From the NCBI RefSeq assembly GCF_023091745.1, contig NC_068915.1, forward strand, positions 32,604,001-32,668,000: a stretch of 64,000 nucleotides of DNA. The letters are read 5' to 3'. This DNA is from Budorcas taxicolor. Its lineage: Eukaryota; Chordata; Mammalia; Artiodactyla; Bovidae. Under the pieces are notes generated by a model. That model made no database searches. It had not been told where the DNA came from and worked only from the letters and a program-made list of their open reading frames with translations. The position numbers and the translations under genes were made by a program. Positions 21,973 to 34,209 of the stretch are shown piece after piece (positions within the stretch are counted from its first letter, which is position 1; every line of letters starts with the position of its first letter).

Positions 21973-22689
21973 AAGGCAGAAGAGGATTCTGAGAAGATGG
22001 TGGAGTAGAAAGCACTAGGATTCTATCTTTCACACAGACAATTACACTGACAGAATCTGCCTAAGGTACAGATTCTGGTACATTGAAGGACTGAAAATTT
22101 CAAGGAAAGGCTTGGATGGTAAGTAAATTTCAGCTCTTAACTTAGCAGCTGCTACCCAGCTCCTAGTCTCCAGTTCCATGGCAGGCAGCAGTACATTTGT
22201 TCCTAGAATAGTTTCCATGCAGCTTGAGGAACTCACAGTGGGTAATAAAGACCAATCTTCCCAATAAAGGGCATCTATGTTCTGATCACTGATTTCTACT
22301 TCTAATCACTGAGATGCAGAGACAGAGGCAGGCAGATACTGTTTTTTAATCACTTTTCATGGTTACAAACTCTTCTTCCACTGGCTGAAAATGAATTCCA
22401 AGGTATTTAGAGAGGCAGCACTGTTTTCTGCCTTTCATTTCCTGCCACCTTCCCCCTCCTAAAAGTTAGACATTTTTTTAAGACTAAGACCTTCAAAAAC
22501 ATATGTCGGGAAAGTTTAAAAGTCACCATTCATGCAAAAAGGAAAAGATTCAGTCTCAGAAAGACTTGAAGAGACTTAAAGATTATACTTTAGGCTGATC
22601 TTCAGCAAAGAGAGAGCCTACAGCAATCAAAACTTAACAAAACATCAAACTATAGGGAAGCAAAAATCTGATTTCCACAAAAAAGAATA

Positions 22690-22896
22690 AAATTCTTAAG
22701 AACTAATTTAATCAAGGAAGTGAAAGACTTACATAATGAAAACTACAAAACATTCCTGAAAGAAGTGAAAGAAGATGTAAATGAAAGGAAACATATCAAA
22801 TGTTTATTGATTGGAAGAAATAATATTGTTAAGAAGTCAATACTACTCAAAGCTATCTATATATTCAATGCAATCCCTATCAAAATCAAAATATAT
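22690..22896 (+). pseudogene. L1 ORF2 C-terminal remnant
   Basis: The translated stretch NENYKTFLKEVKED, then RNNIVKKSILLKAIY, then FNAIPIKIK matches the conserved region downstream of the L1 reverse-transcriptase domain. It runs into an AT microsatellite and stops. It cannot encode a working protein: the endonuclease and RT domains are missing. Confidence 0.85.
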
Positions 22897-22928
22897 ATAC
22901 ATATATATATATATATTTTTTTTTTTGC
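22889..22928 (+). repeat. AT microsatellite and T run inside L1
   Basis: Alternating AT units interrupted once by a C, followed by ten T. It replaces L1 sequence where ATAAAAATTCCAATGGC-type text is usual, so it expanded after insertion. Confidence 0.85.
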
Positions 22929-24484
22929 AGAAGTAGAAACATCATAAAATTCATATGGAATCCCAAACAAAAAAACAATCCTGACAAAAAAGAATAAAGG
23001 TGGATAACATACACTTCTATATTTAAAAACTTACTGTGAAGCTACCACAATCAAAATAGCATGGCATTGTCATAAAGAAAGAATACAAACCAAGGGAATA
23101 GATAGAGAGCCTAGAAGTAGACCTTCAATTATATGGTCAAATTATCTTTGACAAGGGGGCCAAGACTATTCAATGAGAAAATAAGAGAATTTTCAATAAA
23201 TGGTACTGGGAAAATTGGACATCTACATGCAAAAGAATGATACTGGATTTTTACATTATGCCATATAAAAAATTAACTCAAAATGTATCAAAGACCTAAA
23301 TATAAGACCTAAAATAGTAAAACTTTAAGAAGAAAACATAGGGAAAAATCTTCAAACACTGGATTTGGCAGTGGTCTCTTAGCTATGTCACCAAAGGCAT
23401 GCGCAACAGAAGATAGACAAAACGGACTTCATGAATTTTTTTTTAATTATGCATCAAAAGAAACATTAAAAAAGAAAAAAAAAAGTTAAAAAGGAAACCC
23501 CAAAATAGGAGAAAATATTTGCAAATCATATACCTGATAAAAGATTAACACAGGAATAGGTAAAGTACAAATAAGACATGATTACAGGAAAATATTTACC
23601 TAATTCAAAAATGGCAAAAAATCAAATAGACATTTTTCCAAAGATGATATACATATGGCCAAAATGCGCATGAAACAAATTTTCAACATCACTCACTCAT
23701 AGGAAAATGCCAATCTAAACTATAGTGAAATATCACCTCACATTGTTAAGATGACTAATATTAAGAAAGAAAAAAAAAAAACCAAAAAATAATGTAATAA
23801 TTTGGTGAGGAATTTAGAGAAATTGGAATTCTGTGCACCGTTGGTATGAAAGCATAATGGTACAGCCTCTGTAGAAAACAGTATGTGGTTCTTCTAAAAT
23901 TAAAATAGTAATACAATGTGATCCAGCAATTTCACTTCTGGGTATATAACCAAAAGACATGAAAACAGGGTCTCAAAGATACATATACATACACGCTCCA
24001 GGTAGCGTTTATTGATAATACCTAAAACGTGAAAAACACCCAAGTATCTATCAGAGGACCAATGGAAAGCAAAATGTGTTATATGCATACTTGGACTATG
24101 ACTCAGACTTGCAAAGGAAGAAAATTCTGACATATGCTACTATGTGCATGAATCTTGAGGACATAATACTAAGTAAAACAAAGCAGTTGTAAAAAAAATA
24201 CTCTATGATTTCATTTATATGAGTTATTACTGTAGTCAAAATCATAGAGACAGAGAGTAGAATGCGGTTCCCAGGGGCAGGGGAAAGAAGGGAGTGAGGA
24301 TTTGTTTAATCAATATAGATTTTCAGTTTTACAAGAGGAAAAGAATTCTGGAAATAGATTGTGTTGATGGTTGCCCTGTAAATTGAATATACTTGATGTA
24401 ACTGAAGTACATACTTAAATATGGTTAAGAAGGTAAATTTTGTTATGTGAATTTTCCAAAATAAAAATAATTTTTAAAAGGCAA

Positions 24485-24522
24485 ATCACACACACACAAA
24501 CACAAACAAGCACAAACAAAAT
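24485..24522 (+). repeat. CA-rich low-complexity tract
   Basis: Five CA units, then CAAA-type variants, directly after the L1 A-rich tail. It probably grew out of that tail. Confidence 0.7.
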
Positions 24523-25686
24523 AGGACATCTTTGTGAAGAGGATTTTTCCAACAAAGATGTTAAAATATGAGGCAGTATCTTTGCCTGAACACTAAATAA
24601 AGGCTTTTAGTAGCCATACTGAAAAGTTACTGATGTTCATAGTTCTCCTAAGAGAATAATCTTCAGAATGAAAAGAAAATTCTATGTGAATTTCTCAGTT
24701 ACTTACCAGGCAGTATATTCAAGCTTTAAAAGAAATGTTATCTTTAACCTTGCATAATTTCATATGACTTTCATTTCTTTGCATAGCTGATCTGAAGTCT
24801 GAAGACCATTTTCTTTGCTGTGTATTTATTAATGTTCTGCTCCTTATTAGCAAAGATGATGCTATTAATACATATTATAATTAATTTTCTAGGAACTATT
24901 TGAAATTACTGCTTTCATTTCACATTTTTGTCAGTCAAGAGACTGGCATTTTTTAAAGTCTCAAGTCACTTCTCTGGTATGAAAGGCTGAAGAGCAGGGC
25001 CTTGTGTTTGAGTGGTGCCTGAAGAGCTAGGTTTCAGTCCCTAGCATATGAACTGCATAAAAGCTAATCAATATAACTATGTTGGTCTACTTTATATTCA
25101 TTGTATTTAATGAACTCAATAGCAGGGTAACTTGTGAACTTAAAATAATAAGTGAATTTTCTTACTCAGTAGGTAAGTAAGTCTTAATTTCCCAATAAGG
25201 AGATATTTTTAAATTTCCCAATATGGTACTTACACATTAGCAAACAATAGTTTTTTTGCTAAACAATAGAATATATATTATTCGATAGCAATAAAGTTGC
25301 TATAATAAGCTGTCCATGAAATTTCAAATATTATTCATTAATCAGGATTTAAAGCTATTTGGGAGCATAACTTAACAAATCATTGATTTATACATTACAG
25401 ATATTCCTAAATTCATTCTTCCCCTACTTTTCCTAGTTGTGCACTTCTTTGCTTTATGCCATCCTTCTTGGCAGGAAAATGCCTTGTAATCATGTTGCAC
25501 TGACAAACTTCTAGATTTAACAGTTATATTTTACTACTTGTCACTGACTTTCATATTCCTTTCTCCTGGCTTTATAAAGTAATATATAGAGAAACTAGAA
25601 ATATCACAAAGAGGTAGATACAGCTCAAAGTTATTTCATTTCATTCATTGCTTGAATGTGATTAGCACATATGTAATTTTTATAAT
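24523..25686. other. AT-rich unassigned sequence
   Basis: No gene or recognised repeat in about 1.2 kb. Confidence 0.4.
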
Positions 25687-25695
25687 TATATTTTC

Positions 25696-26199
25696 AGCTC
25701 AGTTCAGTTCAGTCACTCAGTCGTGCCTGAGTCTTTGCGACCCCATAAACTAAAGCATGCCAGGCCTCCCTGTCCATCACCAACTTCCGGAGTCCACCCA
25801 AACCCATGTCCATTGAGTCAGTGATGCCATCCAACCATCTCATCCCCTGTTATCCCCTTCTCCTCCTGCCCTCAATCTTTCACGCATCAGGGTCATTTTA
25901 AGTGAGTCAGCTCTTTGTATGAGGTGGCCAAAGTATTGGAGTTTCAACTTCAACATCAGTCCTACCAATGAACACCCAGGACTGATCTCCTTTAGGATGG
26001 ACTGGTTGGATCTCCTTGCAGTCCAAGGGACTGTTAGGAGTCTTCTCCAACACCACAGTTCAAAAGCATCAATTCTTCAGCACTCAGCTTTCTTTATGGT
26101 CCAACTCTCACATCCATACATGACTACTGGAAAAACCATAGCCTTGACTAGACAGACCTTTGTTGACAAAGTAATATCTCTGCTTTTTAATATGCTGTC
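25696..26199 (-). repeat. BovB LINE, 3' fragment with target duplication
   Basis: Antisense, about 0.5 kb, from TTCAGTTCAGTCACTCAGTC to TTTTTAATATGCTGTC. The 9-bp direct repeat TATATTTTC at 25687-25695 and 26200-26208 marks exact ends. Only the 3' UTR and the last part of the RT region are present, with broken frames. Confidence 0.95.
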
Positions 26200-26208
26200 T
26201 ATATTTTC

Positions 26209-27624
26209 TGAGCATATATATATATTCAAAACACATTTCTTGAATTTTTCTTATTGTATTAACATAGCTAGCTAACAGAGAGATCGACTTACTGACAACC
26301 ACCTTAGTCATTATGGAGAATTATCATATTAAAATTATTCTCTCGTTCGAACAGTAAATATATACTTAAATTTCACCAAGAGACCCAGTACTTTCAATGC
26401 ACAGAATTCAATATTGACTACTTGCAAAGGCTTATTTCAAAAATATTTAATAAGAAAACTGGCTGCACTAGCCTCTTTTCAATTTGGCTACTTCTTATAT
26501 TACTTATCATTCACTTTCTTTTTAGAGAAAGGAAATATGTGTGAGGCTGAGATAGTCTTAGGACCTCATTGGAAGTTTTACAGGAGAATAAAATAGAAAA
26601 ATAACCATATTCATTTTCAACTAATAAAAACATTCACTTTAGACTTTCCTAATTTAAAGGATTTGATAAACCTCAGTTTTTTTTTTTTAATTTCATTGAC
26701 AATGGGTAATATTTAAAGTGCAGAATGTGGTGTTATAGTATAATGTCTTTATTGATCTAAATCTAAGCTTAACTGACTTAAATTATGAAAAATAAGAACT
26801 ATGCATTCAAATTTACTTATGTACTAAAGAAAACTTCATTTAATTGGTTACATTAATATTTTCTGCCATTTATTGTTCATAATAATTTACTTGTTTAACA
26901 CCTGATTACAGTTGAGAAATTAAAACAATAGCAATATTAAGACAAGAATTACTATCTAGTTAAATGAGTACAACGGAAGTGTTTGGAATTAAATTTTAAA
27001 ATATTTTAAAGCTGGTTAATCTGGCAGGTTTGGTTTGGAAGTTGAAGGGACAAATAAATATGGGTGTTTAACTTGGATAATAAATTTCTGCCCCACTTCA
27101 GAATATTTATGTAATTTGCATTGCCATCAATAATTGATCATGCAGAAATGAGGCATTTGGCTCACTGTCCCAAAACCCGCACCAAAAAATTAGTTTAACA
27201 AGAATCACTCTGAACTAAAACTTAAGGTGAAGTAGTTGCATTTAAAAAAAAAAAAACTTTCATTTATAAAAGTAGATTAATTATTAGTGCCAAGGTGGTA
27301 TTAGAATTGCAGGGAGTTTAAAATTAGGAAAAAAGAAAAAATTAGCTATAAGATTTTCTCTAAGTCCACTGAAACTTTTAAGTAGGGTGATCTTAAAATA
27401 AATTTATAATTTGTCATAATTATAATTTGTTATAATTTCCCTCACATTCCAAAAGTTCTTCAGAACATCTCTGTTGACGTTTTTAAGCTTAAACATATAA
27501 AGAAGGAAATAGAAAGAATGGTTAAAAAAAGTGTTCCCATTCTTCCTTTCTGCTTGTGTCCTTAGTAATATGAATAACGCCTCCATGCTGTCATGTTAGC
27601 TGATAATGATATATAGTCTGCCCA
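26209..27624. other. Start of the repeat-poor interval, AT-rich
   Basis: No ruminant SINE or LINE. T and A runs at 26680-26690 and 27243-27256. No coding frame with recognised features. Confidence 0.45.
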
Positions 27625-27735
27625 CAGCTGTTTCAAAGATTCATCCACTTGACAACCTCACACAATAGTTGAGATACAAATATTATCATCTCAGAAGTTA
27701 CAAATTAAAATAATTAGTAGCCTTTGAAAAGGTTA
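27625..27735 (-). repeat. MIR-like remnant (possible)
   Basis: GACAACCTCACACAATAGTT, then ATTATCATCTCAGAAG, then TAGTAGCCTTTG, loosely follow the complement of the MIR core. Highly diverged. Confidence 0.35.
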
Positions 27736-30700
27736 ACCAAAGTAGCCTCAATAATAGCTGTAATTTCTAATGGTAAAATGACTAATTTTAAGGCACAGGT
27801 TTGTCCCTAAAGAAAATATTCAAATTATTTTTCTGCATAAATGCAACAGTGAAATCATCTTTTGTTTTATGTAGCATATATTTTCACTTAAATCTAATTC
27901 AACAGAAGAAAATCATACTTTTCATAAAAGGCAAAGAGGGTACATGCAAGGAAAATATATTTGCATATATATATATATATAAAGGTATTATATAGATATT
28001 GTGAGGCAGAAGAGAATAAATGAATGTGTCTATGGAAAAGTAAGGAACTGCATATCAAAGTAATAAGTAAATGGTTAAGTGAAGATATGACTCCTCCTCT
28101 ACTCTAACAGTAACAAAATCAGGATACATTTTCAAGGGCTGCATTGGCTTCCAAATTTTGGTTCTCTCTCTGTGAGAAACTAAGGAGGTATTAAAAAGCT
28201 TTATTCAGTTACACAGGTGTCATTTATCTTTGCATGGCTTCCTGTTTGGTTTACATAAACCAAAGTAAAAGCAAACTTGAAACTCTGTGTCTTCATTCTT
28301 ACCAGTTACTGATCTGAAACCAGCCCTTTACAATGTAGTCTAGCTGAGCATCTTACGATCTACAGCTAGGCTTAATGTCATGCATAGCAATTTGAAGAAT
28401 CTTTTTCTGTTCTACAGACCCTACTATAAAGATAAATCAGTACTGACTGGTAGCATTTATTTCTGAATAAAACTGATCTTAAATTTGTTTTACACTTAAC
28501 TTTGGTCTTTTCTTCCACATATACTATTATGATTAACACAAGGCAATTTTTTTAAGTACTGCGTACATGTTTTCCACACTAGGATACCTTTAGAATTTTC
28601 AGCATGAAAGTATGATGAATAATCTCATGGATATTCTCTACCATCTAGAAGAATAACCCTAGAGTTTTCATGGAAATATGCTGTTACATAATTCAGGAAC
28701 ACAGATAAGGTTCAACCAAGGTCATAGTCTGATATCAATGTCAGTGTCAGAATCTGTCTATAAGCAAGAAAGTGAATTTAATAAATTTTGTTGTACCTTT
28801 TGTGAAGGAAGAATGTGGTAATTGAAGAAAACTTGTCTATCTATATGCTGATTACAGAAACAGATATAAAGATTGGGAATTTGACAAGTACAAGACAGCA
28901 TTTCCCAGAAGTGTTAATGGATCTGGAGTCTATGAGTATTTTGTGTACTGGAGAACAGTAGCTGTAGGACAGAAATAAACTTCTCACTTCAAACTTCAAC
29001 CTCGATGTATTATCCATTTAGAAAACCAATTTTTCTGTTCCCAAATGTTTTGTCATTTTTCACTTAGTTTTCTCAACTACTGATCAGGAAGGGAATATCT
29101 AGGTGACAGATGCAAGTATTTTGGTAACTACATAGGAATAATACATTATGATTTTTATTTACAAGTAAGTCTCTTCCGAGATTATTAATGTGCGTTAGGC
29201 CACTTAAATGAAATTAATTTTTTAGTATCCTTTATTTTTTTTGAAGTATTCTAAATTCTACATCTGAAGAGCTGAAGACCAGTTTGTCTTGGATTCCCCA
29301 GTAAAGTGATGCAATGGTTACCATATAAGGCTCTGTTTAAATAACCAATGGTTTTCATACATAACATCCTTCCCCAATATACCTTCCCTCTTTCTCTCTA
29401 CTTTAAACACAGGATATCGATGTTGTTATTATTAAATGTTGCTTTTACAAAGCATGTAAATGGCAGTAACTAAATCAGAACTACTTCCATGTTACTAACT
29501 TTAAAGTAATAATACTTATTTTGATGTAAAGGCTTTGAAATGCCATGTTATTTTACTTTCATAAAACATAATTTTGTTTCATACATAACTTTAGTATTAA
29601 ATTAATGCCCTATGTTCTTTATAGCATATCCATTTTTATTTCTGTATTCACATGACATTGTGATTTGTTAGGCCAGAGCCACATGCTACAAAATAAAGTT
29701 GTATAGAGACAAGTTGATTGTTTTTAATATTATTATCAAACAGTGTTTCAAAATCGTTGAGATACTACTATCTACTGGTCTCCATTTATTTCTTCCAAGT
29801 ATAAAGAAGCTATGACTCACAAAAGTACTAACACTACCTGAAAACAGAACATGCTAGGAACTTCACGCCCCCCCCTACCACAACAAAACTTTTCTAATCA
29901 TTCAAACCCAGTGGCAGGAAAACAAAACTTAGTTATATTGGTTTGTGTAACAGCATACGGTTAACAATTACAGAAATGTTTCAGAATGCACTAAAAAATT
30001 TAAATCATCACAGTCTAATCATGGAAAGTTGTCCTAATCTAGCATACAATTACTCCATCACCTTCTGTGGAGGACAATTTTCAGAGAGATTTCCCATGCA
30101 GTGAAAATCAATAAATCGCATGCTAAAACTGTGCTGCTTCTGGAAGTTGTGTTAATGTGAGAACTTAACTTCTGTTTTAAAGGATATTTTATTTTGACAA
30201 TAAGAGTAATTGTTTTTAGAAGATAACATAAGTGATATAGAGATACAGATCAAAGTTGCAATATACCACTTTGATTATATCTAAATTTATATTATATCTA
30301 AAATAGATAAAGAATTTATCAACATATTTATTTTATAGCAAAGTAATCCAGAGCAGATAAAAACTGAAATGTCCATAGTACATTTATTTTTTTATATAAA
30401 CCATCAATTTGTCAGTAGCTTACAGTACTGAATTTCCAGTTATCAAATCAAAAATGTCAGGAAGTAGGCTGCAGTATTCTAATAATAAATTGTTGTACTA
30501 GTTCTTTCAAATAGTACAAGAAGAGTTTACTTTTAATTAAGACTCATATTTTAGAAAAGAAAAACTGATTATTCAGGGATGCTTGAAAGTTGGTGGTGAG
30601 GGGAGGCACGATGGCCTCACTTATGTATCTCATCTATAGGCTATCACACAACCTGTATGAATCAGATGCTTGGATTCTTGTCATGTTCATCTGCTTGTGT

Positions 30701-33689
30701 GATTTCCTAGGCCATGGACTATCACTTAACTAGTTTTCCTTTAATCTCTTCACTTGTATTTCTTCTTGTTGCTTCTATAAGCAACAAGCTGAATTTGAAG
30801 ATGCTATGTTTCCCTAATTAATATTTTGTATTATTTTACTAGTCCACTAAAATATGAATATATCATGCCATTAAATTGTTGAATAGCTGTTCAAGATCCT
30901 CTTAATACTTTAAAACTATATGTTTCTACTTTACATGGTACCAGCTTAAATTATACCACTGTGTATTTATTTGACTAAATTACAGTTTGGAGGAGTAAAA
31001 TGCTTAAAATTAGGCATGTCTTATTTTAATACCAGAGTTTATCTACAGATGAAGAAAAGAAAAAGAAAGAAATGGCAAGAGAGCTCTATTTTTTTTTTTT
31101 TGGTTTAGCTACATGGGAATTATATATTCTTATTTATTATCGAGAAAAAGCTGATAGTCTTTTCTTGACATAGACTTTGAAAAAAGGAGTCTCCCTCATT
31201 GTCATTCAGAGCATTTTCCTTTTATTCTGAATATAATTAGCTGAAATGTGTATCTGAACATCTGTGCATGCTGTGGCAAACTGAAGTAGCTTGTAGATGT
31301 GTATCTTTGTTCAGACATGGAAATACAGGAGTAGGAGAAATAAAACTAAGATTCTAATTCTGTAAATTTTATCTCCAAATAGCTATGGAGTATGCTAATA
31401 TATTGTGACTCTTCATGATATCGTTTAGCTATCAGGCTAGTAATTTATTTTCTTCCACATTTTTATATGAAAAAGAAGCTTTAGCCTTTATTATTATCAT
31501 TATAAAATATTAAATCCAGAGTTACATATACTATATATGGTCAAAGTGTTATTAAACGTAATAGGAAGGCATATCATGACCTGTGTCCATGGCAATATAA
31601 TCAATTAAAGAAATGATATTCACCGAGACTAGATCTGCTCATGATTTAAATCAAAGTTAAAACAGGACAGTCCTTATTCCTGTTATGCTCATAGCTAGAT
31701 GGCTGTTCAGTAGTTAGTGATAAATGTTTTTAATTCCTCTATTAAAATATTTCATCTCATTAAAATGTGAATGCCCCATATTTCTAACCTTGGCACCATA
31801 TTTGTCAGAAAGAAATGTTCAAAGGAAATGAGTGTGTCTTCCGAGCAAACAGCAAACCTAGAAAAAGGAATATAGAGGGAATTTGATTAGCCACACTGGT
31901 AAAGGCATAGCTGAAGCTCCATTAGGGCTGGCCCAGTCAGCATTTGTGTTTGGAGTAGCTGAGCCAATCACATTAATTAATATTCACAACTTTCTTTGGT
32001 GAAAGGGCCTGGTGTTAGAGAATAGACAGGCATTTTTTTTTTTTTTTCTGTTCATTCCAAAAGCCCACCCAGGTCCCTTGGCCACTCAAAAGGAAGAAAA
32101 GAAAAATGAAGCAAAAATAATCATTCTTTTAGTCTCAAAGCAAAATAAATGTTTATAGAACATTCCTTTCATTTAGAACATTTGATTTTGAACTGCAGTG
32201 TCTGTGTCTGTATATAGGTCTGTGTATGAGTATATGCATTTCCTTTCCAAAAAATTCTACTCACTACAATGAACAAAAATTTTAATTCAATTTTTATAAT
32301 TTAGAAGTTTAAATTCCATTTATGTTTAACCTAATATATTTAACCAAAAAGTAGACTATAGTTTAATACAATAATAAAAAATACTATATTTTCATGGGGT
32401 TTAAAGTGAATATAATCAAGTAAATGGGCATACAAACAGCCAAAGAACAAAAGTAGAAATCAGTGATTCAGAAGTCTAGGATTGTTTGTGATATATTCAA
32501 GTATAGTTACTCAGGACAAAAATATGCCACTGTACATGTGTGTGCATACAAAACTTTTCCACCTCAAGTTAAAATGTGCTTATGTAAATTACTGTATTTT
32601 TTATTTGGAGGAATACAGCAACCTATAGTTAGGGAATTATTGTATTTACATTTTGGCAACATATACAATTGTCTTAAAATGACAGATATCTCTATTTCTG
32701 GATAATTCACCTTATTGTCTCAAATCCAGGAACTGTTGAGCTCCACAACTCTGATCAAGTACCCTAGTATCTGTTTCCTGCTGGAGATATATATCCTTTC
32801 TGGTAAGTCCACATTTACCTCCACAGTATGTCCTGTCCTAGACTCTCAACTCAACACTTCATTCTCCCAACTCTTCTACTCCCACTTGTGCTTTTCCCTG
32901 CCATTCCTTTCTCTGAGGCCTCTGAAACTTTTGTTCCTTTAAAACTAGCAGTGACACCAATGGTTTTAATTCCTTAATACTGAAATAATTACTCATTTTG
33001 CCTTAACTGAAACTGGAATTTTAAGGAATACAGGATATTAGATCCATGAAAAATATCATCTTCTCAGTGACTCTCTCTTTAAAGTAAAAGACGCCAAAAT
33101 TTTTCCAAAGCCCTAAGGGAAATTAGCATTTTATCTTCCATACACAGACATCATTTATTTCAGTGCTGCTTTCAAATCAACACTCTTCCCTCTCCAGTAT
33201 CAAAATAGTTTTTAATGCAAACACAATTTCATTTATTTGTTATTATCATATGACATAATTTGCATTCATTGAAGATTTTGTCACATGGAGCAATTTACAT
33301 GTGGAAGATAAAAGTAGGAACTCATAGAACTACATTCAATAATTTTTATATACCAATTAATTAAAACAACTAAAACAGGAAAAAATATATACCTTACAGA
33401 TCCTTGAAATGATCAAATAAAACTGCACTATCATTTCACTCTCATGGCCAAAACTTGATTCTTGCCAGAAATTAGCACTCTATTATTGAAGTCATTTAGC
33501 TATTACATTATAGAACTATAAAGTACAGAATAGCTCTACCGCACCAAACTGCTAGGCTCAAACTACAAATGTGAAATGTCATAAAGAGATCTCCTTTCTT
33601 GATACTGAAATCCATATTCAGTATTTGTAGTGTTATATCATGGTATTAAATCTAACCTCTTTTAAATTCTGCAATTCCAATGATCTCTT
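27736..33689. other. Repeat-poor interval, unassigned
   Basis: Almost 6 kb with no ruminant-specific insertion and no credible gene. It has an AT microsatellite at 27963-27981, a palindrome at 28245-28264, a C-rich run near 29868, a T run at 32032-32047, and a less AT-biased stretch at about 31.8-32.0 kb with CCAATCA and ATTAATTAAT motifs. The open frames at 32463-32942 show no domain I know. Confidence 0.45.
28245..28264. repeat. Short perfect inverted repeat with forkhead-like half-sites
   Basis: Arms TTTGGTTT (28245-28252) and AAACCAAA (28257-28264) pair perfectly around ACAT. The arms with the loop contain GTTTAC and ATAAAC, similar to forkhead binding half-sites in opposite orientation. 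Binding is an inference. Confidence 0.6.
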
Positions 33690-33915
33690 CAAATTCATTA
33701 TTCATTATTCTCCATGGGTCTCTACTCCAGCCAAAGAATCTGTCTAGTCTACAACTGCCCATAATTTTTGTCAAAGTATCTATCATTCAACTATTTGTTT
33801 AACCATCTATTTTCATGATGGTACACTACTCTAAGATGTTTTTTGATCCACAGCACTTAAGAAAGTCTAAGACCAATATGTATTACTCAACGAATGTTTG
33901 CTGAATAAATTATTT
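33690..33915 (+). repeat. L2 LINE 3' end (probable)
   Basis: The end CACAGCACTTAAGAAAGTCT, then TACTCAACGAATGTTTGCTG and AATAAATTATTTAATA resembles the L2 3' terminus (AGCACAGTGCCTGGCACAT, CTCAATAAATATTTGTTG, AATGAATGAA). The upstream text is compatible but diverged. Confidence 0.5.
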
Positions 33916-34209
33916 AATAGATCATAAATGCTAAGGGGTGCTCATAGAGTAGAAACCCAGCAATAGCACACTGAACATTAGGTTCATAGTTTTATTTGTG
34001 TTAATTAGGCACAGCTAATGAACGAATACTTTTTTATTCACGTTGATGTAATTTTCTTTGCAAGATCAGTGAACTGTTTGTAAAAACAAAAGTCACCATA
34101 CTCTACCATAGAATCTGTGAGGGAACAGAAATCATACTTCTGTAAACATGTTCCTCTTCACACATACCAAATGCCACTGCAGTTCTTTAAATAAAGCAGT
34201 AGAAGCATC
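33916..34209. other. Unassigned spacer
   Basis: Nothing recognised. Confidence 0.4.

Larger units (their letters stand above)
21981..24480 (+). repeat. Internally deleted ancient L1 (5' UTR joined to ORF2 3' end)
   Basis: Sense L1. 21985 to about 22680 resembles an L1 5' region (GAGAAGATGGTGGAGTAGAA; AGACAATTACACTGACAGAA; later AAAGCAAAAATCTG-type sequence). At about 22683 it passes straight into the ORF2 C-terminal region, then the 3' UTR to an A-rich end (AAAATAAAAATAATTTTTAA). ORF1 and most of ORF2 are absent. AAGGCAGA (21973-21980) and AAGGCAAA (24478-24485) match at 7 of 8 bases, a possible target duplication for the whole unit. Confidence 0.78.

Noticed and set aside
32463..32942. Two adjacent plus-strand frames of 80 and 75 codons
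   Set aside because: No family resemblance, and a stop and frame change lie between them. GTAAGT at about 32801 alone is not evidence of an exon.
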